A DNA stretch of 64,000 nt from Desmodesmus armatus (Eukaryota > Chlorophyta > Chlorophyceae > Sphaeropleales > Scenedesmaceae): positions 1-64,000 of the forward strand of contig VIIQ02000634.1 in the NCBI GenBank assembly GCA_007449985.2, read 5' to 3'. The translations under genes and the position numbers were made by a program. Below, one piece after another: positions 35,138 through 47,660 of this stretch. The notes beneath the pieces were generated by a model. It worked only from the letters and a program-made list of their open reading frames with translations, was not told where the DNA came from and made no database searches. The first letter of the stretch is position 1. Every line of letters begins with the position of its first letter.

Positions 35138-38100
35138 ATGCAGCTGCCAGCTCTGACAGGGCGTGCTCTGGGTCTGGTGCTGATCTTTCTTACAGCCATA
35201 ATCTGGTGAGAGCACTGGGGCTGTCATCAGCAGCAGAGCAACATGCTTTGTTGACGCAGTCCTGTCCCGCTCAAGCACACGCATCCACCTGCTGTGCTTG
35301 GTAGTGCTCAGCACACAGCACAGGCAATTTGGTGTGTGCTGCCACGCACCTGATGTCTATCAGTTGGATAGCCCATCCACTTTGCGACAGAGTAGACAGT
35401 CTGTCCCAGCACGCTCTTCAAAACAGCAGCGGCATCTGGGCCACCCACAGCAAGCAGTGGGTGCGGACACGCATCAAGGGTGTTTTGACACCTGCACATC
35501 AAGTAATGGCTGCCAAACACTGTCACAGTGCCTGCAACAAACACACCGGGGCCATCACCTTCCAGTACTGCCTCTCCCCCTGCAACCCCTACTGCCATGC
35601 CTGCATGCGTGTTGCTGTTGTTTCACACTGACCCGCCTGTGCAGGGTTGCTGCCAGCTTTGTGAGTCAGCTGCTGGTGACGCAGCAGGAGGGGCGCACCA
35701 ACTTCAACGTGCCTCCCTTCCTGCTCACATACCTATCCACCAGCATCTTCACAGTCTTCCTGCCACTGGTGCAGCTGAAGAGCCTGCTGCAGGAAACGTG
35801 GCTGCTCAGGTCAGGAAAGATAATGGTTAAGCATGCGGCAGCAGCAGCAACAGCAAACAATACAGCACGTGCGGCCGGGGACTGTACGAAACGGGAAGCA
35901 GCATTTGCTGACAGAAAGCTGTGGCTGCAGGCTCCTTCTGCTGCCATCAGCACTAGCAACAACACGACATGCCCTAGGGTTGGCGGTGCGCAGCAAAAAG
36001 AAGGTTGTGTCTTTGCAGTGGGCACTTGCCCCGGCAAGCCTGCTCAATAGCTGTCACAGCAGTCTCTGCTAGTACAAGCCCACCGCAGTACGCAACGTGT
36101 TTTCAGCTGTCTCACACAGTCTCAGCACTTGCACGTATCATGTCTGCTGTCTGTGCCGTGTTGTGCTGACCCCTGCCGTGCCGTGCCTTGACGTTCTGCC
36201 CCACAGGCGCAGTTTCAAGTACAAGCCGCTGGGGGATGATGAGGAGTCAGCACCCATCACTGCTGCAGTCGCAGCAGACATGGGTGCCAGCAGCAGCAGC
36301 CCCTCCTGCCATGCAGGAGGGGGAGCAGGGGGCCTCACAGCAGACCTTGAGGCTGCAGAGGCTGCCGCAGCGGCTGAGGCAGCATCAAAGGCAGTACGTG
36401 CATCACGTGCCGCCCACAAGGAGTCATTCACAGCAGCTGCACAGGTGGGGTGGGGTGGGGTGGGTGAAGAGGGGCACACACACTCTCTCTATGACACGGC
36501 ACAAACTTTGCAGGCTGCCTGTCTGTGCTCACAGCATGCCGCACTCCATCCAAACTTGTGCTCCAGCATAACGGCATACACGGGCATGCTTGGTGACAGT
36601 ACTGCTGCTGAATGTCCAACCCAACTTTTCTGCCCCCTTTCCCAAACCCACCTTGCGCCCCGCTGCTGCTGCAGTGCTTCCTGCTGTGGTTTGCCGCGCA
36701 GTTTCTGTTCAACCAGAGCCTGAGCCTGACGAGTGTGACCAGCAACACCATCCTCAGCAGCACCAGCAGCCTCTTCACCTTTGCACTCAGCATGGTCTTC
36801 CTCAGGGAGCCATACTCAGTCGCAAAGCTGGCCAGCATCACAGCATGCATAGGAGGTGAGGGAAGAGGGAGGGGCTTTGGGGCGCATGCAACATGCAACA
36901 AGGACGAAGCAAGAGTAGGGTTGGCATGAGACATGAGACAGGACAGGGGGCTCCAGGGTTCAGGGAGCCTGCAGAGGAAGCGCCGAGTTGAGCAGCATGT
37001 TTGGAAGGTGAAGGGCAGGCTGCCTCTGGCGTGGTGGGGCTCCCTTGGTGTCATCAGTGTAGTGCTACAGGCAGTCAGGGTTCTCTATGGCAGCAATCGC
37101 CAGACTCCGAGTGTTCGCGCCAGGTCTGCCGCAATGCATGCACAACAATCCTTGCTGCCGTCTCTGACTGATATCAATTGCCATTGTGCTGCTGCTGGTG
37201 TGTGTGCAGGCACATTGCTGGTGACGCTGTCAGACGAGAGCAGCAGCAGCACCAGCAGCGTTCGCGGCAGCTCCCTGGCAGCTGCTGTCGCTGGCAGCAA
37301 TGCCACAGCACCAGCCGTCGCTGCCGTGCCTGGCAGCAGTGGCAGCAGCAGTGGCCCCAGCCACTCTGTGTGGGGTGACATGCTGTGCCTTGTGTCTGCA
37401 GCATTCTATGCGTGCTACACCATCGTGTTGCGCAAGGCGTTGCCAGATGATGATGAGGCTAATGTTGCGCTGTTCTTTGGTTACGTGGGTCTGCTGTGCT
37501 CCGTGGTGTTTGCTCCTGTGGTGGCGGTGCTGGCAGGCGTTGGGGCCCTACACCTGAAGACCATCCCCTCCAAGGCATACCTAATCATCTTGGTGCAAGG
37601 TGGGCGTGGGGGTGTGGTGTAAAGTATGAGGTGTCTAGACAAAGGAAGTGCATTCAGCCAATCCATCAACCATCCAAAGTTGTTTGAAGTGAGAGGTGGC
37701 GCCATTTGGGTCAGCCTGCTGACACACTTCATGTCTGCTGAGCAAATGGAGGCTTGCCAACTAGTCATGTGTGCATGCTGTGCTGCCAGCAACACCAGCA
37801 TCAGGTAGCGCCACGTGCGCAGCTGCAGATCACGCACAGGCAGACACACCACCCTCTGGCACCTCACCTTTGCCATTCCGCACTAATCACCTGCCAGTGG
37901 CTATGCTCATGACCGCACCAACTTTGCCGCTGCCACTGCTGGACGCATGTTCCTGCAGGCATCTTGAACTACTGCCTGAGCGACTACCTATGGGCCCATG
38001 CCGTGCTGCTGCTGGGGCCCACCATCGCCACCCTGGGCCTATCAGTGCAGATCCCTGTGGCAGCAGTGGTGGAGGCCATCATAGGCCACCCCAAGTGGCT

Positions 38101-39408
38101 CAGCACTGGGGCAGCCATGGCCATGACCCTGTCGGGCACAGCCCTCATCATGGCAGGCTTTGTGGCGGGAAACCTGGCGGGTGGGGGCCACGTGTACGGG
38201 TCACACCACAGGGAAGGTGAGTGGGAGGCCTGTGTGTTGCATAGCTGCTGCCTGTGGGTCCATGTGTGCAGGGTGGGTTGCAGCAAGGCTGGCTGGTGCA
38301 GTTGGGGTGTGGGTGTGTAGACACAGCAAGTGCATCCAGCCTGTGTTGAGTGCAGCCGTACGTTACTGGCAGCACTCTTGACGGTGCCTGCAAAACCTGT
38401 CCGTCACACCTGCCACAAGCACCAGACATGGATGACATGGGGCGGCTAGAGCAGCACTGCAGAACAGCACGAGCCTGATTCCCCTCATCACTTGGGCTTG
38501 CTGACCCCGAATCCTGTACTGTCCTGCACTGTACTGAACGTGCTGTCTCTGCCCCTTCAGACATGGGTGATGTGGAGCGGCTGGAGCAGCAGTGCAGGTC
38601 ACCAGGGGGGCTGCAGGACGACAGCTTCACCGACCACAGGCGCAACGCATCACCAGCACGCCTGAATGGCAGCACCCGCCACACCAGCCAACACAACGGC
38701 AGCGTCTTCAGGCCACAAGGCCCTGCAAACTCAGGCAGCGACTCAGATGGGGAGGGCAGCACCCCTCACTCGCCCTTCCTGCACAACAGGAGGCAAGAGG
38801 AGCGGCAGCACTTTGCATCTCTTGGTGAGGGGTTGAGCATGCCGGTGTCAACGCATGCCAGCACAGGGCGGCCCCACAGCAGCAGCCCAGGGGCCAGCGG
38901 CGGCGGCAGCCCCTCGAGGCGCTCTGCTGCTGCTGCTGCTGCTGCTGCTGCCGCTGATTGCTACTTGGCTGGCAGCAGCAACAGCAGCAGGACCCCGCGT
39001 GCAGCAGCAAAGGGCGCGGGACAGCTGTTGGCGGGGTCTTCATCGCCGCCCCGGCAGCAGCAGCAGCAGCAGGCGGCCAGCGGCAGCCCGCTGCAGCGGC
39101 AGCAGCAGGGCTCCCAGCATTGGGAGAGTATAGAGCTCAGCAGCAGTCCGTTTGGCAGTGACAGGAAGAGTGGGGAGCAGGAGGGGTCTCCGTCTGCACT
39201 GTCAGGGCTGAGGCCCAGGGAGCAGCTGCCCCAGAGATCACCTCTGGGTGCTGGCAGCGCTGTGGGTGAGGACAGCAGCAGCAGCGTACAGGCGGGGCAG
39301 GCAGCAGCTGCAGGGCTCCTACAGCCGACCACAGCAGCCGCTGCAGGAGCAGGAGCAGACTTGTTAGGGCTGGAGGAAGGGCCCGACTCAGAGGTGCAAC
39401 ATCGCTGA
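35138..39408 (+). CDS. SLC35F-type drug/metabolite transporter (EamA family)
   Basis: Seven exons (35138-35205, 35645-35809, 36207-36444, 36675-36855, 37210-37599, 37959-38216, 38561-39408) join in frame to 715 aa. The short first exon gives MQLPALTGRALGLVLIFLTA and splits the Trp of TM1 at the intron, continuing VAASFVSQLL. TM segments follow in FLLTYLSTSIFTVFLPL, CFLLWFAAQFLFNQSLSL, TSSLFTFALSMVFLREPYS, MLCLVSAAFYACYTIVLRKA, NVALFFGYVGLLCSVVF, and the last pair including SVQIPVAAVVEAIIG. The FNQSL...TSVTSNTILSSTSSLFTF stretch is typical of SLC35F5-like proteins. An Ala-rich acidic loop (about 78-157), a Ser-rich loop (about 228-270) and a 280-residue Ser/Gln/Ala C-terminal tail are extra. 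Substrate and membrane are unknown. Nucleotide-sugar or metabolite transport is only a family-level inference. Confidence 0.9.
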
Positions 39409-40133
39409 TCTGTTTTGTGGACTGTCACATGTAACAGCTTGTACGGAGGGTCTGCTGGTGTGGCGAGAAGGGTGTGGCTGGCCTGTTACTGCCAAGTTTG
39501 TGCTGGGACAACACCATGGTTCAACCATGTTGCCACACAACTGCATTGACACTTTGGCTACATGTTGACACAGGCTACACGGTGGGGGGGTGCATCTTCT
39601 GCAACAGGTGGTATTTCCTTGCTGACTGTGTTTCATCTGCAAGATAGGATGCCATTAATCATTGGAAAATGCAAGGGATGGTTCACCACTCCTCCAGCAC
39701 CATTTACTACATAATGCAATTGCTATGATGCAATGGCTGAAGCTGACTATTCGCTTCTGTGTGTGCTGTAAGCGATGCTATTGCCACAGCAACTCAGGGG
39801 ACCAATCGCAGCTGCCCTGACACTATTTGCCACATTGCATGTGTTCCAACCAATTTGTTGCAATAACCCTCTCCTGCACTTGCTCTTGCAAGCTCAAGGG
39901 TTTTGTTGGCCGTTGCTGCTGTCCACACCAAGTGTCCTGAATGATACTGAGGTCCCAGCAGATCAAGTTTGCTGTGAAGCAGTGAGTGCACTTACTCACG
40001 ATCAAGCTGCACATACGTACGCAACAACAGCCAGGTCAGCACTGCATCTCAGCAGCCGCTTGCTGGCAGCAACATCAACAGGTCAAAAACATAGAAAAGA
40101 CAACACAACAACGCCATTTGATCAATGGCTCAC
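39409..40133. other. Convergent 3' regions of the transporter and HSP90C
   Basis: Holds 3' UTRs of two genes that point toward each other. Plus-strand TGTAA occurs at 39430-39434 and 39767-39771. I found no TGTAA on the minus strand for HSP90C. Confidence 0.6.
39767..39771 (+). terminator. TGTAA poly(A) signal
   Basis: TGTAA about 360 bp after the transporter stop. Another at 39430 is only 22 bp after the stop and less likely. Confidence 0.5.
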
Positions 40134-43100
40134 TCAGTTCTTGCCCCAGGGGTCCCCACCCTTGCCCTCCACAACAACATCCGCCTCAACAGCCTCAACC
40201 TTAGGTTCGCTGCTGGCCTTGGCTTCACTGCTGCTTGGACTGCTGGGGGCTGCTGCTGCTGGTGCTGCGCTGCTGCTGTCGCCACTGCTGGCGGCGGCTG
40301 GTGCTGGCTGCTGCTCTGGCTCCTCCCCCAAGTCGTACCCCAGCGCAATCTTCATGAGTGTGTAGACCTTGCTGGCATAGTCCTTGGGCTGCTCCAGGGC
40401 GAAGCCGCTGGTGAGCAGGGAGGTCTCGTACAGCAGCTCAGCAAGGTCAGCAGCACGCTCCTTATCGTCCTCATCAAGCAACACCTGGCAGGGACAAAGC
40501 AGAGAGACAAAGCAGAGCTCAGAGCGCAGAAGCAGTGAGGAACGCAAAATGGAGACAGCCTGATTGACGGTGCGCTAGTTGGACCGTAACTGGCACTGCG
40601 CATGAGGGTGAAACTGCCAGCACACCAGCTGCGTGTGTAAGTTAGGGCATATGCACGAGTTTCACACGGTGTGGGTGTTGCCTCAGACATCCAAGGAAGG
40701 AAGTACCGCAACAGCTCTCAAGCCTGCGCAGGCGAAAGCTCTAGACGGGCCCTGCGAATTGTTTCTGAGAACGGCCCAATTTGGCAATCTTCATCATCAG
40801 CAACACACCCATACAACATCCTGCCACTCGCTAGCCAACCAATCCTCCCGACGCAATTTGCGCAAGCACACTGTAATGCGCAACCCGCAGCCCTACTAGC
40901 GGTGCATGTCACAATCCTCACACAGCACAGCACCGCACTGTAACCACACCAAAAGCCCCTCACAAAAGCCCAGCATGGCCAAAACCCTACACACCACACA
41001 CGCCACCCACCTTGATGCCGCGCACGATCTCATGCTGTGGGTTGATCTCCAGGATCTTGCGGCCGCGCATGTAGTCCATGGCCCTGCTGTCGCCCATGGC
41101 CTGGCTGCGCATGATGCGCTCCATGTTGGCGCTCCAGCCAAACTTGGATGTGACCAGGGCGCAGGGTGAGTCCAGCAGCCTGTCTGTGAGCACCACCTTC
41201 TCAACGCGGTCGCTGAGGGACTCCTTCAGGAACACCAGCATGTCCTTCAGCTCCTTGTTGGCAGCCTCAAGCTGAGGAGGGGAGGGACACAGCAGGAGGA
41301 CAGGGGCACACGCAGCAGAAACCAAGCACAGTCAGTTGGTATGAGGGCGTATCGGATAGTGGCTGCTGCATGCCTTGCCAGCCTCAAGCTGAGCACGCAA
41401 GACAGCGGCAGCAGCGATACAGACAGCACACAACAAGCCCGGCACAGTCAGTAACTATCAAGGCGTGTTTGATGCGGCTGCTGGTGTGTTGGCAGTCTGA
41501 CGCTTGGCTCCTGTATGTCACATGCACATCCGACTGCGATAGTCCACGCGGCTTGTAGGGCATGCATCTCACACCCCATAAGGATGAAGCACCACCATAA
41601 GCTTATACAGATGAGCAACAGCACCACCAATGAGCACCAACACGCAGTGAGCACCAGCAACAGAATGCATGCAGGCAACAGGCACAACAGCCGAGCGCAC
41701 CTTCTGTGCATCCTCCTCGCTGCCCAGGTTGATTCCCTCCTTGCTGACATCAATCAGCTCCTTCTCACCAAACTTGGCCAGGTTGGTGACCATGGCCTCG
41801 TCAATGGCCTCAGTCAGGTACAGCACCTCATAGCCGTCAGCAACCAGCTTCTCAACAAAGGGAGCAGCCTTGGCCACCTCGATGCTGTCAGCAGCCTGCA
41901 AGCACGTGCGACGCGCATGTTGAAAGTCAGCACGTGCGACGCACATGTTAAAAGTCAGCTGGAGTCGATGCACTGGCCAGCACAGTGGTGAAGCCTGGTG
42001 ACACGGGCACTGCCGACAGCGAGTGCTGATTCCGTCGTGTTGCAAACCAGTGCACGAGCCCACAGGTACCAACGGAGTAAAAGAACGGGAGCATTGCTGC
42101 AGGGGCTGCATGCAGTGCTTTGTGCATGATGGAGACATCGGAAATCCAGTGCCAGACTTCGTTCACCAGCCCCATCACTGGCACCCCCCCCCCCCGCCGT
42201 CAACCTGCGCCGGCTCACCATGTAGTAGATGCCCTTCTGTCCCTCCTTCATGCGTGCCACATACTCCTCCAGGCCCACCAGGCTGTCGCCCTCACACTTG
42301 CTGCTCACAAAGCGCAGCAGCTTGGACAGCTTCTCACGGTTCTCCTGGTCCTCAATCACACCAACCTGGCAGCACACGACACACAGCAGGCACAAAACGC
42401 ACAAGCGCAGCACACAGGCACAGACATGGTCAAGCCAAGTTGCAACAAACAGCTGAACGTAAGGGTTAAGCCTGCGCCCGCCGTCATGGCCATCTCACCC
42501 AATCACGGTCACCAGCACACCCTGCAAACCCACGCAGGCCAGCGGCAGCACAACCACACGCCTGCTACCAGAGCAGCTACAGGCCGCCATACACCTGGCA
42601 CTTGAAGACTGCTGGACCAACAACCTCCACCACCCCCACACACACCCAGCACAGCAGACACACCTTGATGTTGCGGCCAAAGTTCTCCCAGAAGGTCTTG
42701 TAGTCCTCACCGCCCTCCTTCTTGGCCAGGCCCTCAATCATCTCCAAGCTGCGGCGGATGAGCTGCTTGCGGATGACACGCACGATGCGGCTCTCCTGCA
42801 GAATCTCACGAGACACGTTGAGCGGCAGGTCGCTGCTGTCCACAATACCCTTGACGAAGCTCAGGTACCTGCAGGAGGGGGGCCACACAGTAGGCAAGAT
42901 TACATAATTGGATGAGCTGACAAGCGACAGCAGTAGCTGACAGCTAGCATGGGTTGCACACATGACACTTTGGCTAGTGACTGCAGAGCAAGCCAGTGCT
43001 CCACTAAACGCGACGCACGTTGGCTGCCGGCCGGCTTGCACAACAGCAACCACACTCATCCTTGTGCATGCGAGCGCCCATCCCTTGGCCAGACCCGAGA

Positions 43101-46100
43101 GCCCCGCCCACCTTCGCGCCCACAAACCTGTGCTGCATGCACTTGACTTCAGAGCAGGCTAGTGCGCAAAAAAACTACGTCAGCCAGCTGCAGGCCCACT
43201 TCCCAAAGCAATCTGTTCAGTGTACACTGTGCAAAGAGTTTGGTTACATCAATGTCTGCAGACGGGTACGCCTTTACTGGGGCGTACTCTTTGGCAGACG
43301 TTGGTGTAGCCGAACTCTTCAGACACTGTACACTGAACATATTGCTTTGGTTCACGAGTGGGGAACAACGAGTTGGCAGCTCAAGCGACGGCCTGCCATC
43401 AGCAATGCCTTAGCAGGTGTCCGTCTCAGACTCCTAACAAGCCCATCCCTGTTGCATGCGAGCGCCCAGCCTTGTGCCAGACCCCTGCTTGCGCTCATCC
43501 CTTCGGCCAGACCAAAAGGCCCCACCCACCTTGGCATGAGGTCCTCATCGAACTCGTCGCTGATGAACACACGCCTGACATACAGCTTGATGGAGCGGGA
43601 CTTGGCGGCCCAGTTTTGCTGCTCAAAGGGAGCCATGCCAGGCACAAACAGCATGGCGGTGAACTCAATGGTCCCCTCGACGTTGAAGTGCACGTGGGCA
43701 ATAGGCTCCAGGAACTCGCCAAAGGTCTGCAGGAGACAAGAAAAGGCGGCACGACAGTGGATGCAGCAGTGTCAGCACAGCTATGCTGGAGACTACAACA
43801 CAGCGCCATAACTGGCAACGGCTGCTGGCACTTTGCTTTGCTTTCAAAAGGAGGTGCTTGCGCAGGGCCACGACTGGTAGAAGCTGCTTGCGGAGCAGTC
43901 CACAGATGAAAATGAGCTGATTGCACAGTGTTTGACCAGCCCTGAAGCCAAGGTGGTGCATGTACAGCGCGGCCGCACCTGCTTGAAGAACTCATTGTAG
44001 TCTGCCTCGCCGACCTCCTTGGGGCTGCGGGTCCACAGAGGCTTGTTGTCATTCTCAACACGCCAGTCCCACACATCCTCATAGTCGGTCTTCATGACAG
44101 GCTCAACCTGGACGCACACCAGCACACCAGCAGCAGCACCAGGTCCAGTCAGCACATGAGGCCAGCACATGACCAGCAAGAGCCAACCCGGGAGAGGCTA
44201 TGACTGTGCGCTAGAGATACGGCCAGTCAAGAGTGGTAGCAGCAGGCCGCTGTGATTCACACAGCCCAGTAGATATGCACAACGCGCAGTGCCACTGCCG
44301 TGCCGGTGAGACGTGCCAGTATTGTTGGTGCTTCTGCAACTCCTGCACTCCCATCGCATCAACATGGGGATGTGGCAGATGACCTCACCTTTGGCTTGTC
44401 CTCTCCCTCCTTGGCAGCCTTGTCTGCCTCCTCCTGGCGCTTCTTGGTGGCATCCTCATCAATCACCTGCAACACACACAAACGAAACAACGACAAAACC
44501 CCTCAGCACAGTGGACGGAGCAATGCACAACCCCTCTTGCTGAGATAGTGCTGCTAACAAAATCAGGTGAGCATCTCAGGACAGCAACCAGCAGCGCAAA
44601 TGTTGTTGACACCCAGTAACTAGCCCTCCCTCCATCCTGCTGACTCTGCTAGATTTGCCACAAGGGCAAGCATGCTGGCCTGCACGCTGCTGCATGAGCG
44701 CCAACAGGGTCCAGCACATGGAATCAGCGATACAACAGCGCCTCCTGCCTCACCTGCTTGGCCTCCTTCTTTGCAGACCACAGCTTGATGGGGAACTGGA
44801 TGAACTGGCTGTACTGCTTGATCAGGCGAGCCAGGCGCACAGGGTCAGCAAGCTCCTGGGCATCCTCCTGCAGGAACACAAGAGTGACAGTTACAGTACA
44901 GTAGTACAGTTACATGTTTACAGTATTTGGCACGGCAAGCCGTGCAACCGGCAAGGGAGCCAGAGGCTCATCGGGGAACACAGCGCAGCACCACAGCATG
45001 GGCAAAGACATCAGCACACTGCGCAGCACTCTGCATCCTTGACTAACACACTGCTCTGCCCCAGGCATCCCCATGAGTGCCAGCACAAGCACAGCAGGCA
45101 CGGTCATGGCATCCTGCAGCTGCCTTCCCAGCACAACACACACCAGCAGACCACACAGCCGTGCATGGCGCACCCGACAGCTGCATCAAGTGCCACAGCC
45201 GCTGCAGGCACCCATGTGATGCCACGCTCAGTTGACCCCACAACCCCACAACCAGACACGCCGCTCAGTTGACCCCACAAACAGACACCCCGCCAACCAG
45301 AGGTCCTGCTGGGCTGTAGAACTCACCTTGAGGTGCAGGACAACACGTGTCCCGCGCACCATCTTGTTGGCAGCGTCGTCATCCTCCCTGATGCTGTACT
45401 GGTGGCTGCCCACGTTGCTGCTCCACACCCACTGGGTGTCCTCCTCATGAGACTTGGTGTACACAGACACACGGTCGGCAACCTGCAGGCACGACACACG
45501 TCAGCACATGCAAACTGTCAAGCACAACACGCGCCCACAGTTCGTGCGCCCTGCTGGGGACCGGGTGAGGTGTCAGGCTGTTAGGCGCAGAATCATCACA
45601 TCGCAGCAACGCCTGGAAGTGTTATGTACTACTTTTCCTCCACCAGCTGCTACAGGAGGAACTGTCACGGCATAAGCTGAGTCACATCACTACACCCTCC
45701 ACACTTCAAGGGCCTGCTGCCGCCGCTGCTGCTGTTGTTGCAGCTGCTCACCAGGAAAGCAGAGTAGAAGCCGACACCAAACTGTCCAATGAGGTTGGCA
45801 TCTCCCTTTGCCTCCTTGACTGCCTCCATGAACTTGCGGGTGCCACTGCGGGCAATGGTGCCCAGGTTGCTCAGCAGCTGCTCCTTGGTCATGCCAATGC
45901 CAGCGTCCCTGTACAGACACAAGGCAAAGGCACACACACATGATGAAGCTGGACTCAAGGTTGGTAGACATATACACGTGCATCAAGGACACATAACACA
46001 CACTGCACAGCATGCATGTGGGACCACACAATTCTATGCAAACCAGAAGCAGGATGGCATCAGATAATACAATCTCCTCACAAAAGTAGGAATTTGATGG

Positions 46101-47400
46101 TACCTTGTTGTTTTTTGATCCTCACTTGCCATCACTGCCTCACAGCACAACATGGTGGCTGGCTGTCTTCGACAGCACATGGCTGCCCCCCCCCCCACAC
46201 ACACACACACACAGTCTTAGTTGCAGCTTGCATGTATCCAAGCTTGCATGTATCCAAGTACTCCCGCTGTCGACACACAACAAGACCAACACACCACAGT
46301 TTGCTATGGTCGCACAAAAAGAACACAAAGAGGGAGGTAGCTCAGACAAGGCTGAATGTTTGTCCACAGCGAGTGTTTCCGCCTCGTTCAGTAGACTATA
46401 TAATAGGTCATTGGTTGTCCTCATAGCCGTACCCCTCGTAGATAACACACGATACGACACTGCTAACCATGCAAACCACAAACGTACACCACCAGCCTGC
46501 CTGCTAACATCCCAGCCAGGTACATCCCTGCCATGGGCTGCTGCCCCCCATTCGCATGCTGACATTACAGGTTGGGAAGGTGGTGGATGCCTGCATGTGT
46601 TTCACACTCACTCAATGGTGATGGTGTTTGCCTCCTTGTCTGCCTTGATCATGATCTCCAGCTGATCGCGCCCCTCCAGTGCCTTGGCGTCTGTCACGCC
46701 CACAAAGCGCACCTTGTCCAGGGCGTCAGAGGCGTTGCTGATCAGCTCGCGCAGGAACACCTCCCTGTTGCTGTACAGGCTGTTCACAATCATGTCCATC
46801 AGGCGGTCAACCTGCAACATCCAAGGCAGCAGCAACACCCTCATGAAGCAATGGTATGTGTGTCCCTAGCAATTGCAGCAGCAGCAGCAGCAGCACAATG
46901 GCCGTTGTCTGGCTGCCTTGCACCCACGCAGCTGCTGGTACATCAATACAGCTACTTTAACAATGGCCATCACCGCGGTGTCTGCTGAGTGAGCTCTGAG
47001 TGAGGGCTGTGCAGTTGTAGAAGCTTCCTGAAGGGGCTTTCTGGGACCCACCTCTGCCTGGTAGGTGAATGTCTCCTCCTTTGTGGCAGTAGCAGCTGAG
47101 CAGACGATGTTGCGGGCCAGCATGCGGTTTGTGGACCTGACTGCGTCAATCTGTGGAACTGCACCGAGGCTGCGGGCTGTGCGAACAGCGCTGGTGTGCA
47201 GCTGGCGTGCGCATGCTGCTGCTGCCACCGCTCTCTGAGCTGATCCAGCCCCATGCTTGGCCTGCAACACCGATCAACAAATCAATTGTTTAGGAAACAT
47301 CCTGACTGGTGTACGTGTGCAGAGAGCCCATCAGACTCACCTGACCAGCCACAGCGCTGGACAACCCGCGTTTGGCAAGCATGGCGACTCGCACGAACAT
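40134..47400 (-). CDS. HSP90C: Plastid HSP90 (HSP90C) molecular chaperone
   Basis: Fourteen exons join in frame to 819 aa: 47341-47400, 47052-47261, 46612-46811, 45752-45908, 45327-45482, 44754-44867, 44389-44466, 43979-44107, 43530-43726, 42664-42868, 42219-42365, 41701-41895, 41011-41271, 40134-40484. Residues 1 to about 80 are a presequence. The ATPase domain has [14 protein letters not shown] (Glu112, Asn116), EDAGIGMTK (158-162) and [11 protein letters not shown] (198-208). The middle domain has [14 protein letters not shown] and NVSREILQE. The C-terminal dimerisation domain has [16 protein letters not shown] Ser/Ala/Glu tail ends in DPWGKN. The DPW end is characteristic of chloroplast HSP90. 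Known role: ATP-driven folding in the stroma with CDJ/HSP70B partners, needed for protein import and thylakoid biogenesis. The presequence contains an RQLHTSAVR stretch that could also read as mitochondrial. Confidence 0.95.
43203..43350. repeat. Inverted repeat (70-nt arms) in HSP90C intron 9
   Basis: Arms 43203-43272 and 43281-43350 are reverse complements at about 57 of 70 positions with no gaps, separated by an 8-base loop. The arms begin CCAAAGCAAT and end GTACGCC. In plus-strand RNA six of the 13 differences would be G:U pairs, so about 63 of 70 positions could pair. Confidence 0.8.
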
Positions 47401-47660
47401 AGACAGTTGCAAGGTTATGCTGAGATTGGCCCTTCACCAGCATGCGCCATGTTATCGTAGTTGCGAGCCACACAGAATTTTCTAGTAAGACCCGATCTGC
47501 TGAAACCACGACACCTGTATGCAAACTGAGAATGGGGCATTGCAGACGCTCTTACTCACCAAACAAGAATGTACATGCTGGGAGAGCAGCAGCAGGGCGG
47601 CGCCATCGCCCCTGGGACTTCCTGCTGCTGCCAGGCTGGCCTTCAAGTGCTGTCAGGCAG
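47401..47660. other. Short region between HSP90C and the rhomboid gene
   Basis: Only 260 bp separate the HSP90C start from the stop of the upstream minus-strand gene, so it must hold the 3' UTR of one and the promoter of the other. No TGTAA seen. Confidence 0.6.

Noticed and set aside
34804..35304. Plus-strand frame starting with a Leu-rich stretch as the transporter N-terminus
   Set aside because: It starts with GTG, is in a different frame and does not join to the TM exons. The short exon 35138-35205 has an ATG, TM1 sequence and the right phase.
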